Part shown: piece by piece, positions 1 through 8,618 of the stretch
Numbering within the stretch: position 1 is the stretch's first letter
Layout: the number at the start of each line of letters is the position of its first letter
Origin: Verrucomicrobiota bacterium
GTDB lineage: Bacteria > Verrucomicrobiota > Verrucomicrobiia > Opitutales > Opitutaceae
Reading direction: 5' to 3'
Length of the DNA stretch: 37,367 nt
NCBI GenBank assembly: GCA_018239845.1
Contig: JAFEGO010000082.1
Coordinates: forward strand, 1 to 37,367
Position numbers and translations under genes: made by a program
Notes under the pieces: model-generated
What the model was told of the DNA's origin: nothing
The model's input: the letters and a program-made list of their open reading frames with translations, nothing else
Database searches by the model: none

Positions 1-339
1 TTCACCGGCAGCGCCGATTTCAATGGTCGAACGTCCCTGGCTGGCGCGGCTCCCGCCTGGAGCAACGCCACCGGCTACGTCGGGGTGAAATTCCTCGCCG
101 CCGATTTCAATGGCTCGGATGCCGTCTATAACTACGGCTGGATCAAGCTGCAGACCAACGTAGACGCCTCCCAACTGACCGTCCTCGCCTTCGGCTATAA
201 CGACGTCGATGGTGGCGCCATCTCCGCCGGACAGGGCCCCACCCCCGTCCCCGAGCCCGCCACCTCCGCCGCCCTGCTCGCCCTCGGCGCCGCCGGCCTC
301 GTCGCCTACCGCCAGCGCAAGCAACTCCGGCGCGCCTGA
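1..339 (+). CDS. PEP-CTERM sorting domain protein, C-terminal part (5' end outside window)
   Basis: The reading frame is open from base 1, so only the last 112 residues are seen and the start lies outside the window. The visible part has the segment GYVGVKF followed by YGWIKLQTN, also present in the next three proteins, and ends in a PEP-CTERM anchor: VPEPATS, a hydrophobic stretch rich in Ala/Leu/Gly, and a basic tail RQRKQLRR. In this family the anchor directs export and then recognition by an exosortase (EpsH/XrtA type), usually for surface or exopolysaccharide-associated proteins. The function of the body is unknown. It is the first of four tandem paralogues; family assignment is secure. 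Confidence 0.9.
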   Translation, partial: FTGSADFNGRTSLAGAAPAWSNATGYVGVKFLAADFNGSDAVYNYGWIKLQTNVDASQLTVLAFGYNDVDGGAISAGQGPTPVPEPATSAALLALGAAGLVAYRQRKQLRRA

Positions 340-495
340 GCCGCACCGGCCTCCCGCCTGCTCTGCCCACAGATCCGGCCTCCTGTCGCCAAGGATCTGC
401 AAGTGCATTGTTTGGAGTGATATAGCATCCTGCACGGAGGGTTTTCACCTTGCCTTGGCGCGAGATGTGCTGAGCGTATCCATTATTTCTTACCC

Positions 496-1230
496 ATGGA
501 TGCCTCCGCTCTCTCCCTATCCGGCTATCAACGCTCCGCCCGTTCCCTCGCGGCGAAGGCTTCCCTGCCGCTGGCCGCCGCAGCCGCGGCCACCGTGCTG
601 CCCGCCTCCGCCCACGCCGGAGTCGTGGTGACTCAGTTCTCGTCGGGCAATGTCGCCAGCCTGGGGGTGGACAATCTTTATATCGACCTCGACGGCGGCC
701 GGATTTCCACCGGCGCCATCTCGGGTGGCGATTTTCAGATCATTGTAGGGACGACCGACGGCGGCCGCGGCGATAATCTATATTCGAGACTCTTCGTTGA
801 CCAAGGCTTCATCGCCACTTACCCGACTAACTTTAACCAGTATGTCCCTCGCTCGCTGGCTGTATCCACCCCGGTTGATGGTGCGTTGTTCGATCAGGGT
901 AAATATACCAATACCTTTTTCAATAATTACGCCGGTTCGTACGCCGATGTGAATCCCATCTGGCAGTCCGGCACCGGCTACATCGGCGTCAAGTTCGCGG
1001 ATGGCGACGGCTATAATCACTACGGTTGGCTCAAGGTAGCCACCAATGCCGACGCCACGTCCATCACCCTCCTCGCCATGGGCTACAATGATGCGGTCGA
1101 TGGGCCCATCTCCGCCGGCGAGGGTCTCTCGTCCGTCCCCGAGCCCGCCACCTCCGCCACCCTCCTCGCCCTCGGCGCCGCCGGCCTCGTCGCCTACCGC
1201 CGGCGCAAGCACTTCAGGCGCTCCGTCTGA
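496..1230 (+). CDS. PEP-CTERM sorting domain protein, paralogue 2
   Basis: This 244-residue exported protein starts with a basic segment (YQRSARSLAAK) and an Ala-rich hydrophobic signal region ending near ASAHA. The body carries the motif pair GYIGVKF and HYGWLKV shared with the neighbours. The anchor is at residues 215-217 (PEP) followed by a transmembrane stretch and the tail RRRKHFRR. The ATG at 496 puts the signal peptide right at the N-terminus and is preferred, although no clear Shine-Dalgarno sequence precedes it. It is the most diverged of the four: its signal peptide differs from the near-identical ones of the next two. The role is unknown; surface or extracellular matrix location is inferred from the anchor. 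Confidence 0.88.
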   Translation: MDASALSLSGYQRSARSLAAKASLPLAAAAAATVLPASAHAGVVVTQFSSGNVASLGVDNLYIDLDGGRISTGAISGGDFQIIVGTTDGGRGDNLYSRLFVDQGFIATYPTNFNQYVPRSLAVSTPVDGALFDQGKYTNTFFNNYAGSYADVNPIWQSGTGYIGVKFADGDGYNHYGWLKVATNADATSITLLAMGYNDAVDGPISAGEGLSSVPEPATSATLLALGAAGLVAYRRRKHFRRSV

Positions 1231-1275
1231 TAAAATTGGATACGTTTTGCAGCGCGGCTAGGCCGGCCGTTTCAC

Positions 1276-1368
1276 CGCCAATTATTTGCGCCCCGAATTT
1301 GCAATAAGTCGTTGATTATCTAGTGAGATAATACTTTCCAAAATAGGGTGAATTTGCATGGTCCCTGC
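1276..1368 (+). repeat. Duplicated 93-bp upstream region, copy A, with promoter-like core
   Basis: This AT-richer segment is closely matched, at equal length, by 2198-2290 upstream of the next paralogue. Its centre has an extended -10-like box TGAGATAAT (1324-1332), conserved in both copies. The conserved stretch ends in an ATG (1358) that is in frame with the downstream gene here but not in copy B. Confidence 0.8.
1324..1332 (+). promoter_or_regulatory. Predicted extended -10 promoter of PEP-CTERM gene 3
   Basis: TGAGATAAT matches the extended -10 form TGnTATAAT with one change. There is no good -35 at 17 bp, which is typical of extended -10 promoters. Conservation in the duplicated copy at 2246-2254, while flanking bases differ, supports it. 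Confidence 0.5.
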
Positions 1369-1411
1369 TGCATTGGATCATCAGCACCTAGCGCACCACC
1401 TCCTACTTTCC

Positions 1412-2128
1412 ATGCCCTCCCACTCCCTCCCGTCCCTGACTTCCTATCGATCTGCCGCGCGGTCGCTCGGCGCTAAATCCGCCGGTGCCGCCACCTTGGG
1501 CCTGGTCGCCGTGGCCGCGGGCGTCCCGCAGGCCTCCGCCCAGTTTGTCGGCGTCAACTTCACCGGCACGACCTCCGGTCAGGCCAAGGTCACACCAACC
1601 TTCGCCTCGTTTGATACCGGTGTGGTCGCCACCTCCGACTTCAGCGGCACTGATTTCAAAATCGTTTCCTCCAACGCATCCATCGATGGATTTTGGTCGG
1701 CCATCCGCGGGGTCAACGGCGCGGCGATCGCCGCCATGCACAATGGTCCGTATGAGTATCCCGCGACCTTTTTCGCCAAAAATGCCGTCATCGGCTCGGG
1801 CACGCACTTCACCCCCTATTACGGCGAACTCAACCTCTACGACGGCCGCGTCGTCACCCAGTGGAGCAATGTCACCGGCTATTTCGGCATCAAGTTCAAT
1901 CCCGGTGACGGCTTCCACTACGGCTGGATCAAGCTCCAGACCAACGCCGATGCCTCCCAATGGACGATTCTCAGCGGTGCCTACAATTCCGTGGCTGGTG
2001 AGAGCATCCTCGCCGGTCAGGGTGCCGTGGCCGTCCCTGAGCCCGCCACCTCCGCCGCGCTCCTCGCCCTCGGCGCCGCCGGCCTCGTCGCCTACCGCCA
2101 GCGTAAGAAGCTCCGGCGCGCTGTATAA
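1412..2128 (+). CDS. PEP-CTERM sorting domain protein, paralogue 3
   Basis: The 238-residue protein has a signal region (SYRSAARSLGAKS, then a hydrophobic Ala/Gly/Val stretch ending QASAQ, about residues 1-44), a body with GYFGIKF and HYGWIKLQTN motifs, and a PEP anchor at residues 209-211 followed by a hydrophobic segment and RQRKKLRR. The frame is open from an upstream ATG at 1358, but ATG 1412 is preferred because paralogue 4 starts at the same relative place and the upstream ATG is out of frame there. The signal peptide and anchor are almost identical to those of paralogue 4, pointing to a recent tandem duplication. Likely exosortase substrate; body function unknown. Confidence 0.9.
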   Translation: MPSHSLPSLTSYRSAARSLGAKSAGAATLGLVAVAAGVPQASAQFVGVNFTGTTSGQAKVTPTFASFDTGVVATSDFSGTDFKIVSSNASIDGFWSAIRGVNGAAIAAMHNGPYEYPATFFAKNAVIGSGTHFTPYYGELNLYDGRVVTQWSNVTGYFGIKFNPGDGFHYGWIKLQTNADASQWTILSGAYNSVAGESILAGQGAVAVPEPATSAALLALGAAGLVAYRQRKKLRRAV

Positions 2129-2197
2129 TATTTTGGGATACAATTCATGGCCGCCAGCCCCGGCGTGCGATGAACCCGCCCCTCTGCGCCGACTCAT

Positions 2198-2290
2198 CGC
2201 CAATTGATTGCGCCTCACAATTGCAATAAGTCGTTGATGGAATAATGAGATAATACTTTCCAAAATAGGGTCAATTTGCATGGTCCCTGC
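2198..2290 (+). repeat. Duplicated 93-bp upstream region, copy B, with promoter-like core
   Basis: This is the second copy of the region at 1276-1368, the same length and with few differences. The extended -10-like TGAGATAAT is at 2246-2254. The terminal ATG (2280) opens a frame that stops after 12 codons, so it does not start the downstream gene. Confidence 0.8.
2246..2254 (+). promoter_or_regulatory. Predicted extended -10 promoter of PEP-CTERM gene 4
   Basis: TGAGATAAT is conserved from the upstream duplicate at 1324-1332 and lies about 80 bp before the chosen start codon. Confidence 0.5.
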
Positions 2291-2332
2291 ATCGCCTGGG
2301 CCTTGTCACCTCGCGTAACACCTCCCGCTTCC

Positions 2333-3043
2333 ATGTCGTCCCACAGCCTTCCTCTGACTTCCTATCGATCTGCCGCGCGGTCGCTCGGCGCTAAATCCGC
2401 CGGTGCCGCCACCCTGGGCCTGGTCGCCGTGGCCGCGGCCGTCCCGCAGGCCTCCGCCCAGATCGTGGGCGTCACCTTCACCGGCACGACCACCGGTGTG
2501 GCCAAAGCCATCTCGAACTTCGCCTCGATGGACACCGGCGTCGTCGCCACCACGGACTTCAGCGACTCTGACTTTAAAATTGTCAGCTCAAACGACAGCC
2601 GTGACGGATTTTGGTCCGCGTTGCGGGGCGCGCATGGCGCATCGATCGCGACCCTGTCCCTCTCGCAAAGTGCGGCGACCAATTTCGCCAAGAATGCCGT
2701 GATCGGCTCCGGCACGACGTTCAGCACGAACTACGCTGAACTCAACAGCTATGGCGGAACTGCGGCCGCCGGCTGGATCAACGCGACCGGCTATCTCGGC
2801 ATCAAGTTTAGCACCGGTGGCGGCGTCCACTATGGCTGGATCAAGCTCCAGACCAACAGCGATGCCTCCCAGTGGACGATTCTCAGCGGCGCCTACAACT
2901 CCGTGGCCAATCAGAGCATCCTCGCTGGCCAGGCCGCGACCCCCGTCCCCGAGCCCGCCACCTCCGCCGCCCTCCTCGCCCTCGGCGCCGCCGGCCTCGT
3001 CGCCTATCGCCAGCGCAAGAAGCTCCAGCGCGCCGCGGCCTGA
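2333..3043 (+). CDS. PEP-CTERM sorting domain protein, paralogue 4
   Basis: The 236-residue protein is closely related to paralogue 3. It has the same basic start (LTSYRSAARS), the same hydrophobic signal segment ending QASAQ, the paired motifs GYLGIKF and HYGWIKLQTN, and a PEP anchor at residues 206-208 with a hydrophobic span and RQRKKLQR. The ATG at 2333 is chosen; the frame runs further upstream only through a TTG. A terminator follows the gene at 3068-3098. Differences from paralogue 3 are concentrated in the middle of the body, suggesting diversification of the exposed part with constant signal and anchor. Confidence 0.9.
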   Translation: MSSHSLPLTSYRSAARSLGAKSAGAATLGLVAVAAAVPQASAQIVGVTFTGTTTGVAKAISNFASMDTGVVATTDFSDSDFKIVSSNDSRDGFWSALRGAHGASIATLSLSQSAATNFAKNAVIGSGTTFSTNYAELNSYGGTAAAGWINATGYLGIKFSTGGGVHYGWIKLQTNSDASQWTILSGAYNSVANQSILAGQAATPVPEPATSAALLALGAAGLVAYRQRKKLQRAAA

Positions 3044-3067
3044 TCGCTCGCTTTGGATTGCTCTTTC

Positions 3068-3098
3068 AGCCCCGCCGCCCTGCGCGCGGGGCTTTTTT
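3068..3098 (+). terminator. Intrinsic terminator after the PEP-CTERM cluster
   Basis: AGCCCCGC (3068-3075) pairs with GCGGGGCT (3086-3093) and is followed by a run of T. It lies 25 bp after the stop codon of the last PEP-CTERM gene. Confidence 0.85.
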
Positions 3099-3145
3099 AT
3101 TCCCCTCCTTCATTTTCCGTCGCCGGCCTCGCCGCTCCCCATTTC

Positions 3146-3177
3146 ATTTGCGTCCATTCGCGTCCATTCGCGGTTAA
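3146..3177. repeat. Short tandem repeat, 10-nt unit
   Basis: CGTCCATTCG occurs twice in tandem at 3151-3170 with partial units on both sides, ending in CGCGGTTAA. It lies in the gap before the phosphodiesterase fusion gene and resembles in style the 9-nt arrays between sucC and sucD, which also end in a GGTTAA element. Confidence 0.7.
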
Positions 3178-3204
3178 CTCTTCTGCCGGCGCCCGCTGAA
3201 CCTC

Positions 3205-5907
3205 ATGCCCAAAACCCTGCTCCTCGGTCTCGACGGTCTCGATTGGGATCTCCTCCGCCCGCTCATCGCGCGCGGCGAACTCCCCGCTTTCCAGCATCTC
3301 GTCACCACCGGCGTCACGGGTAATCTCCACACGCTCCAGCCCACGCTCTCGCCCATCCTGTGGAACAGCATCGCCACCGGCCAGCGCGCCGCGAAGCACG
3401 GCATCCATGGCTTCACCGAGGTCGATGAAAAATCCGGTGCCGTCCGTCCCGCCTCCAGCCTCTCCCGCCGCTGCAAGGCCGTCTGGCACATCCTCCAGCA
3501 AAACGGCGCGCGCTGCCACGTCCTCAACTGGTTCGCCTCGCACCCCGCCGAGCCCCTCAATGGCAGCTGCGTCTCCGATTTGTTTCCCGAGGGCGCGCCG
3601 CCGCTCGACAAACCGTGGCCGCTCCGTCCCGGGCTCGTTCATCCCGCGCGCCTCGGCCCCGCCTTGGCCGAGCTGCGCATGGGCCCCGACGAACTCGACG
3701 GCGATCTCCTGAAACTGTTCGTGCCCCGCGGCGCCGAGGTCGATCAGGCGAAGGACAAGCGGCTCTTCGTCCTCGCGCGCGAACTGGCCAAGGCCTTCTC
3801 CGTCCACAACGCCGCCACGCACCTGCTCCACACCGAGCCGTGGGATTTTCTCGCCGCGTACTGGCGCACGCCCGACCTGCTTTTCCACTACTTCATGCCG
3901 TTTCACGGCCCGGCGATCGAGGGTGTCGACCCCAAGCTCGCGGAGCTCTACGGCGAGGTCGTCAACAGCACCTGCCGGCTCTTCGACCGCATGCTCGGCA
4001 CGTACCTGCATCTCGCCGGGCCCGATGCCAATGTCATCGTCGTCTCCGACCACGGTTTCCAATCCGGCGCGCGCCGCCCGCCGTTCAACGAAAACCCATT
4101 CGCCAATCCCGAGGCCTGGCACCGCCCGCAGGGCGTCTTCCTCGCCCGCAGCCCGCTGCTCAAGTCCGGTGAGCAGATCCACGGCGCCCGGCTCCTCGAT
4201 ATCACGCCCACGATTCTCACGCTCCACGGCCTCGCTCCCGCGCGCGACATGGATGGCCGCGTCCTCGCCGAGGCGTTTCGTGACGAGCCCAAGCTCGATT
4301 ACATCGACTCGTGGGAAAAAATCCCCGGCGACACCGGCCAGCATCCGCCCGGCGCCGAGTTCGACGCCGCCGACGCCGCCCAGCTCATCCAGCAGTTTGT
4401 CGATCTCGGCTACATCGATCCCCTCGATCACGACAAGGCCAAGGCCGCCGCGCAGACCCGCGAGGGCAACGCCTGGAATCTCGCCCGCGATCACCTTGAC
4501 GCCGGCCAGCCCTTTCTCGCCCTGCCGCTCCTCGAGGATCTGTACCACGCCCACCCGGAGAATCCCGCCTACACCCAGCTCCTCGCCCAGACCCAGAAGC
4601 AGGTCGGCCTCGCCCCCGAGGCCGAGCGCACCCTCGCCGCGCTCTTCGAGCGTCTCCAGCCCGGCCCTACGCTCACCTTTCTCCGCGCCGAGCTCGCCCT
4701 CGAGCGCCGCGACTACGCCGAGGGTCTCCGCCTCCTCCGCGAATTGGAGAAACAGGACCCGCGCCACGCCGCGCTCCACCTCCAGCTCGCCCGCACCTAT
4801 GTCGGCCTCCAGCGCCTCGCCGACGCCCGCCGGGAATTTGAGACCGTCATCAAGGGCGATGCCGAAAACGCCGTCGCCCGCCAGGGCATCGCGCAGCTCT
4901 ACCTGCGCGAGCGCCACTGGGAGCTCGCCGCCGCCGCCGCGCTCAAGGCCACCGAGCTCCAGCACAACCTGCCCTACGCGCACTATTTCCTCGGCCTCGC
5001 CATCGAGCGCCTCGGCCACCGCGAGGTCGCGCTCGACGCCTTCCGCACCGCGCTCAATTACGCCCCCGGCCTGATCGTCGCCCGCCGCGCCCTCATCGCC
5101 CTCCTGCTCAAGACCCCCGGCCACGAAACCGAGGTCGCCCAACACCGCCAGCTCATCGCCATCCAGCTCGACCGCCGCCAACAGGCCGCCGCCCTGATCG
5201 CCCAGATCCGCGCCCAAGCCCAGGCCCGCGCCGCCAGCCGCACCCCCGTGGTGGCCGCTGCCGAAAGTAGCGCAGGCGTCCCTCCTGCCTCCGTTCCCGA
5301 AATCGAAAATCGCGAATCGAAAATCGAAAATTCCCTCAGCTTCATCCTCGTCTCCGGCCTCCCCCGCTCCGGCACGTCGCTGATGATGCAGCTCCTCCAA
5401 GCCGGCGGCATCTCCTTGCAGACCGACGGCCAGCGCGCCGCCGACATCGACAACCCCGAGGGCTACCTCGAGTGGGAGGCGATCAAGACGCTCCCGAAAA
5501 ATCCCCGCGTCCTCGACGAGGCTGATGGCCGCGCCATCAAGGTCATCTCCCTGCTCCTGCCCGCGCTGCCGCGCCGTCACAAGTACAAGGTCATCTTCAT
5601 GCAGCGTCCCGTTGAGGAGGTCGCCGCCTCGCAGTTGAAAATGCTCCAGCGCCGTTTCCCCGCGAAGACCCACGCCGCTCCGGAGAAAATGGCCGCCACG
5701 CTCCGTCAGCACCGCGACGAAACCCTCGCCCTCCTGCGCGCCCAGAAAAACATCGAGGTACTGGAAGTCTCCTACCCCGACCTCGTCCGCGCCCCGGCCG
5801 ATTGGCTCCCACGCCTCGCCGCCTTCCTCGCCCCCCGCTGGCCCCTCGCCACCGAAAACCTCCCCGCCATCATCAAGCCCGCCCTCCACCGCCAGCGGAC
5901 GTCCTGA
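3205..5907 (+). CDS. Type I phosphodiesterase / TPR / sulfotransferase-like fusion protein
   Basis: The 900-residue protein has three parts. Residues 1-380 are an alkaline-phosphatase-superfamily type I phosphodiesterase domain: LGLDGLDW with metal ligand D10, a nucleophile region PTLSPILWNSIATG (T47 or S49), SDHGF with D282/H283, and DITPT. Residues about 410-680 are TPR-like helical repeats. From 713 the sequence FILVSGLPRSGTS is a PAPS-binding P-loop of the sulfotransferase family. No signal peptide is seen, so it is probably cytoplasmic. The linker at 688-712 is made from a GTAG-headed palindrome and a heptad array. The substrate is unknown; modification of a polysaccharide or glycolipid is a guess from the domains. 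Confidence 0.85.
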   Translation: MPKTLLLGLDGLDWDLLRPLIARGELPAFQHLVTTGVTGNLHTLQPTLSPILWNSIATGQRAAKHGIHGFTEVDEKSGAVRPASSLSRRCKAVWHILQQNGARCHVLNWFASHPAEPLNGSCVSDLFPEGAPPLDKPWPLRPGLVHPARLGPALAELRMGPDELDGDLLKLFVPRGAEVDQAKDKRLFVLARELAKAFSVHNAATHLLHTEPWDFLAAYWRTPDLLFHYFMPFHGPAIEGVDPKLAELYGEVVNSTCRLFDRMLGTYLHLAGPDANVIVVSDHGFQSGARRPPFNENPFANPEAWHRPQGVFLARSPLLKSGEQIHGARLLDITPTILTLHGLAPARDMDGRVLAEAFRDEPKLDYIDSWEKIPGDTGQHPPGAEFDAADAAQLIQQFVDLGYIDPLDHDKAKAAAQTREGNAWNLARDHLDAGQPFLALPLLEDLYHAHPENPAYTQLLAQTQKQVGLAPEAERTLAALFERLQPGPTLTFLRAELALERRDYAEGLRLLRELEKQDPRHAALHLQLARTYVGLQRLADARREFETVIKGDAENAVARQGIAQLYLRERHWELAAAAALKATELQHNLPYAHYFLGLAIERLGHREVALDAFRTALNYAPGLIVARRALIALLLKTPGHETEVAQHRQLIAIQLDRRQQAAALIAQIRAQAQARAASRTPVVAAAESSAGVPPASVPEIENRESKIENSLSFILVSGLPRSGTSLMMQLLQAGGISLQTDGQRAADIDNPEGYLEWEAIKTLPKNPRVLDEADGRAIKVISLLLPALPRRHKYKVIFMQRPVEEVAASQLKMLQRRFPAKTHAAPEKMAATLRQHRDETLALLRAQKNIEVLEVSYPDLVRAPADWLPRLAAFLAPRWPLATENLPAIIKPALHRQRTS
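5267..5290. repeat. GTAG-headed REP-like palindrome inside a coding linker
   Basis: GTAGCGCAGGCGTCCCTCCT starts a degenerate copy of the palindrome at 16945-16967 and 33760-33782. Here it is translated, encoding SAGVPPAS between the TPR and sulfotransferase-like regions of the fusion protein. Confidence 0.8.
5302..5329. repeat. Heptad array, four ATCGAAA-type units, inside coding sequence
   Basis: Four 7-nt units in tandem: ATCGAAA, ATCGCGA, ATCGAAA, ATCGAAA. The array is translated as part of the linker ending at residue 712. The same unit type is found at 22197-22224. Confidence 0.9.
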
Positions 5908-5933
5908 TGTCTCGATGATGTAGCTTCATTACA

Positions 5934-5968
5934 CATTAGGCATTAGTCATTAGATATTAGATATTTAC
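5934..5968. repeat. Heptad array, CATTAGN units
   Basis: Tandem 7-nt units CATTAGG, CATTAGT, CATTAGA, TATTAGA and a decayed fifth lie in the gap between the phosphodiesterase fusion and the ATP-grasp gene. Related arrays are at 12724-12751 and 14576-14610. Confidence 0.85.
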
Positions 5969-6044
5969 CAGTCACCCCGCCCGGCTCCCGCCTCAACCGC
6001 CTTCCATCTGGCAAGCCTTCTGCTATTCGTGGGGCACGCCCACC

Positions 6045-7490
6045 GTGTCCATCCTTCGCTCCCCCTACGAAACCGCCCAATTCTTCGATGAAATGTTCGC
6101 GAACCCGGCTGAGGTGCGTCCGCACTACCGCCGGCTCGCCGAGCGTCTCGGCACGCTGAACGAGACCGAGTTCGACCAGCGTCGCGCCGCCGTCGATCTC
6201 GCCTTCCTCCGCCGCGGCGTGACGTTCACCGTCTACCACGACAACGCCGGCACCGAGCGCATCTTCCCGTTCGATCTCATCCCGCGCGTCATCCCCAACG
6301 CCGAGTGGCTCCGCATCGAGGCCGGCCTCATCCAGCGCATCACCGCGCTCAACCTTTTCCTCGACGACGTTTACCACGACCAAAAGTGCCTGAAGGACAA
6401 GATTGTCCCGCCCGCCCTCATCCTCGGCGCCAAGCACTTCCGCCGCGAGTTCATGCACTGTCCCGTGCCGCGCGGCATCTACGTGCACATCTGCGGCACC
6501 GACCTGATCCGCGACGCCGCCGGCAACTATCTCGTGCTCGAGGACAACCTGCGCTGCCCTTCCGGCGCGAGCTACATGATCGAAAACCGCGCCGCCATGC
6601 GCCGCGCGTTTCCCAATCTCTTCCAGAGCTACGGCGTCCGCCCCGTCGAGGGCTACGGCGACGAGCTGCTCAAGGCCCTGCTCCACATCGCGCCCAACCG
6701 CAGCGACAAACCCAACGTCGTCCTGCTGACGCCCGGCGTTTATAACAGCGCGTACTTCGAGCACACCTTCCTCGCCCGCCAGATGGGCATCCCGATCGTC
6801 GAGGGCCGCGACCTCGTGGTGCGCGACCACCGCGTGTACATGCGCACCACCGCCGGCCTCATGCCCGTCGATGTGATCTACCGCCGCATCGACGACGATT
6901 TCCTCGATCCCTCCGTCTTCCGGCCCGACTCCCTCCTCGGCGTCCCGGGCCTCGTGAATGCCTACCGCCACGGCAACGTCGCCCTCGCCAACTCCATCGG
7001 CACCGGCGTCGCCGACGACAAGGTCATCTACGCCTACGTCCCCAAGCTCATCAAATACTACCTCGGCCAGGAACCCATCCTCGCCAACGTCAACACCTAC
7101 CTCGCCTCCGAGCCCCTCGACCGGAAGTTCATCTTGGAAAACATCGCCAAGCTCGTCGTGAAGTCCGCCAACGAGGCCGGCGGCTACGGCATGCTCATCG
7201 GCCCGGCCGCGACGAAGGAAGAGTGCGAGAAATTCCGCGCGCAGGTCGCCGCCAATCCCCGCAACTTCATCGCGCAGGATCCCATCATGCTCTCCCGCTC
7301 CCCCACGTGGTGCGACGGCTCGCTGCAGGGCCGCCACATCGACCTCCGCCCCTACATCCTCTACGGCGAAAAAATCACCGTCACCCCCGGCGGCCTCACC
7401 CGCGTCGCCCTCCGCAAGGGCTCCCTCGTAGTCAACTCCTCCCAAGGCGGCGGCTCGAAGGACACCTGGGTGCTGCAAGGAGACGAATAA
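6045..7490 (+). CDS. Circularly permuted ATP-grasp protein (COG2308 type)
   Basis: The 481-residue protein matches the circularly permuted ATP-grasp family by its characteristic segments: [67 protein letters not shown], and the late [15 protein letters not shown]. Length agrees with the family. Such proteins are predicted ATP-dependent carboxylate-amine ligases working on peptides. The GTG start at 6045 is chosen because the conserved N-terminus begins just after it. It heads a five-gene block and is followed after one base by the alpha-E gene, whose ribosome-binding site lies within its last codons. The real substrate of this family is not established. Confidence 0.9.
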   Translation: MSILRSPYETAQFFDEMFANPAEVRPHYRRLAERLGTLNETEFDQRRAAVDLAFLRRGVTFTVYHDNAGTERIFPFDLIPRVIPNAEWLRIEAGLIQRITALNLFLDDVYHDQKCLKDKIVPPALILGAKHFRREFMHCPVPRGIYVHICGTDLIRDAAGNYLVLEDNLRCPSGASYMIENRAAMRRAFPNLFQSYGVRPVEGYGDELLKALLHIAPNRSDKPNVVLLTPGVYNSAYFEHTFLARQMGIPIVEGRDLVVRDHRVYMRTTAGLMPVDVIYRRIDDDFLDPSVFRPDSLLGVPGLVNAYRHGNVALANSIGTGVADDKVIYAYVPKLIKYYLGQEPILANVNTYLASEPLDRKFILENIAKLVVKSANEAGGYGMLIGPAATKEECEKFRAQVAANPRNFIAQDPIMLSRSPTWCDGSLQGRHIDLRPYILYGEKITVTPGGLTRVALRKGSLVVNSSQGGGSKDTWVLQGDE

Positions 7491-7491
7491 A

Positions 7492-8547
7492 ATGCCCGCC
7501 ACCAAGCCTCCCGCCCCGCCCCTCCTCCGTCCGCAGGCGACGGTCATGCTCTCCCGCGTGGCCCACTCGCTGTATTGGATGAGTCGTTACATCGAGCGCG
7601 CCGAGAACGTCGCCCGCCTCCTCGATGTCAACCTCCAGCTCCTCGTCGACTTCCAGGGCTTCACCGACACGACGATCAAGGAGCACTGGGGCTCCATCAT
7701 CGCCAGCTCCGGCGACGAGGAGGAGTACGCCAAGCACTACGAGAGCGCCGACAACCGCAGCGTCACCGAGTACTTCGCCTTCGACCTGCGCAACCCCAAC
7801 TCCATCCGCGCCTGCGTCAACGCCGCCCGCGAGAACGCGCGCATGATCCGCGACCAGATCTCCGCCGAGATGTGGGAGATCGTCAACGAGCTCTACCTTT
7901 ACCTGCAGGGTCGCACGGCCGACGAGGTCTGGGCCAGCGGCGCCCTCGAGTTCTTCGCCAACGTCAAGCGCAGCGCCCACCTCTTCCAGGGTCTCACCGC
8001 TTCCACCTATTCGCGCAGCGAGGGCTGGGAGTTCATCGAGTTCGGCAAGTTCATCGAGCGCGCCGACAAGACGACCCGCATCCTCGACGTCAAATACCAC
8101 ATCCTCCTGCCCAGCGTCTCCGATGTCGGCGGCGCGGTGGACACCGCGCAGTGGCAGGCCGTCCTCCGCTCCGCCAGCGCGTTGGAGGCCTACCGGCGTT
8201 TCTACGTCCGCGAGATCCTGCCGTGGAAGGTCGCCGAGTTCCTGATTTTCTCCGACTCCTTCCCGCGCTCCCTCGCCTTCTGCGTCGCACAGGTGGACGA
8301 GTTCCTCCGCCGTATCCTCGGCGAGTCCGCCACGCGCCCGCGCACCGAGGCCGGCCGCGCCTCGCGGCGGCTGCTCACTGATTTGCAGGCGCTCACCATC
8401 ACCGACGTGCTTGGCCGCGGCCTGCATGAATTTCTCATGGATATCCAGGACACCCTCGGCGCCATTGGCGACGAGGTCGTGCAAACCACCATGTTTTACC
8501 CGGCGGAATCTTCGCTTGAGGAGCAACAGCAGCAGCAACAACAGTAG
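7492..8547 (+). CDS. Alpha-E domain protein (COG2307 type)
   Basis: This 351-residue, mostly helical protein has the family's conserved start LSRVAHSLYWMSRYIERAENVARLLDVN split over residues 19-47, and later RSAHLFQGL and KFIERADKTTRILDVKY. Alpha-E proteins almost always sit beside circularly permuted ATP-grasp and transglutaminase-like proteins and are thought to be partners of the ligase. The start at 7492 is supported by AAGGAG about 9 bp upstream, inside the end of the previous gene. The C-terminus ends in seven glutamines encoded by CAG/CAA repeats at about 8523-8544, probably a slippage-prone tail without function. Confidence 0.9.
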   Translation: MPATKPPAPPLLRPQATVMLSRVAHSLYWMSRYIERAENVARLLDVNLQLLVDFQGFTDTTIKEHWGSIIASSGDEEEYAKHYESADNRSVTEYFAFDLRNPNSIRACVNAARENARMIRDQISAEMWEIVNELYLYLQGRTADEVWASGALEFFANVKRSAHLFQGLTASTYSRSEGWEFIEFGKFIERADKTTRILDVKYHILLPSVSDVGGAVDTAQWQAVLRSASALEAYRRFYVREILPWKVAEFLIFSDSFPRSLAFCVAQVDEFLRRILGESATRPRTEAGRASRRLLTDLQALTITDVLGRGLHEFLMDIQDTLGAIGDEVVQTTMFYPAESSLEEQQQQQQQ

Positions 8548-8618
8548 CCCCTTCGCGCCTGTCGCGACTGTCCTCCCGGCCGCGGGGTGACGTCTTTCCC
8601 GGCGCCCCTCCGCTACCG

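Noticed and set aside
1397..1404. CACCTCCT just before the start of PEP-CTERM gene 3, identical to the anti-Shine-Dalgarno sequence
   Set aside because: It is not conserved in the duplicate gene (CACCTCCC there) and on the mRNA it could not pair with the ribosome; probably chance.
3097..5889. A 930-codon open frame on the minus strand opposite the phosphodiesterase fusion
   Set aside because: It is a composition shadow of the plus-strand gene: rich in Gly, Ala, Glu and Val, without domain motifs, while the plus strand has clear catalytic motifs.
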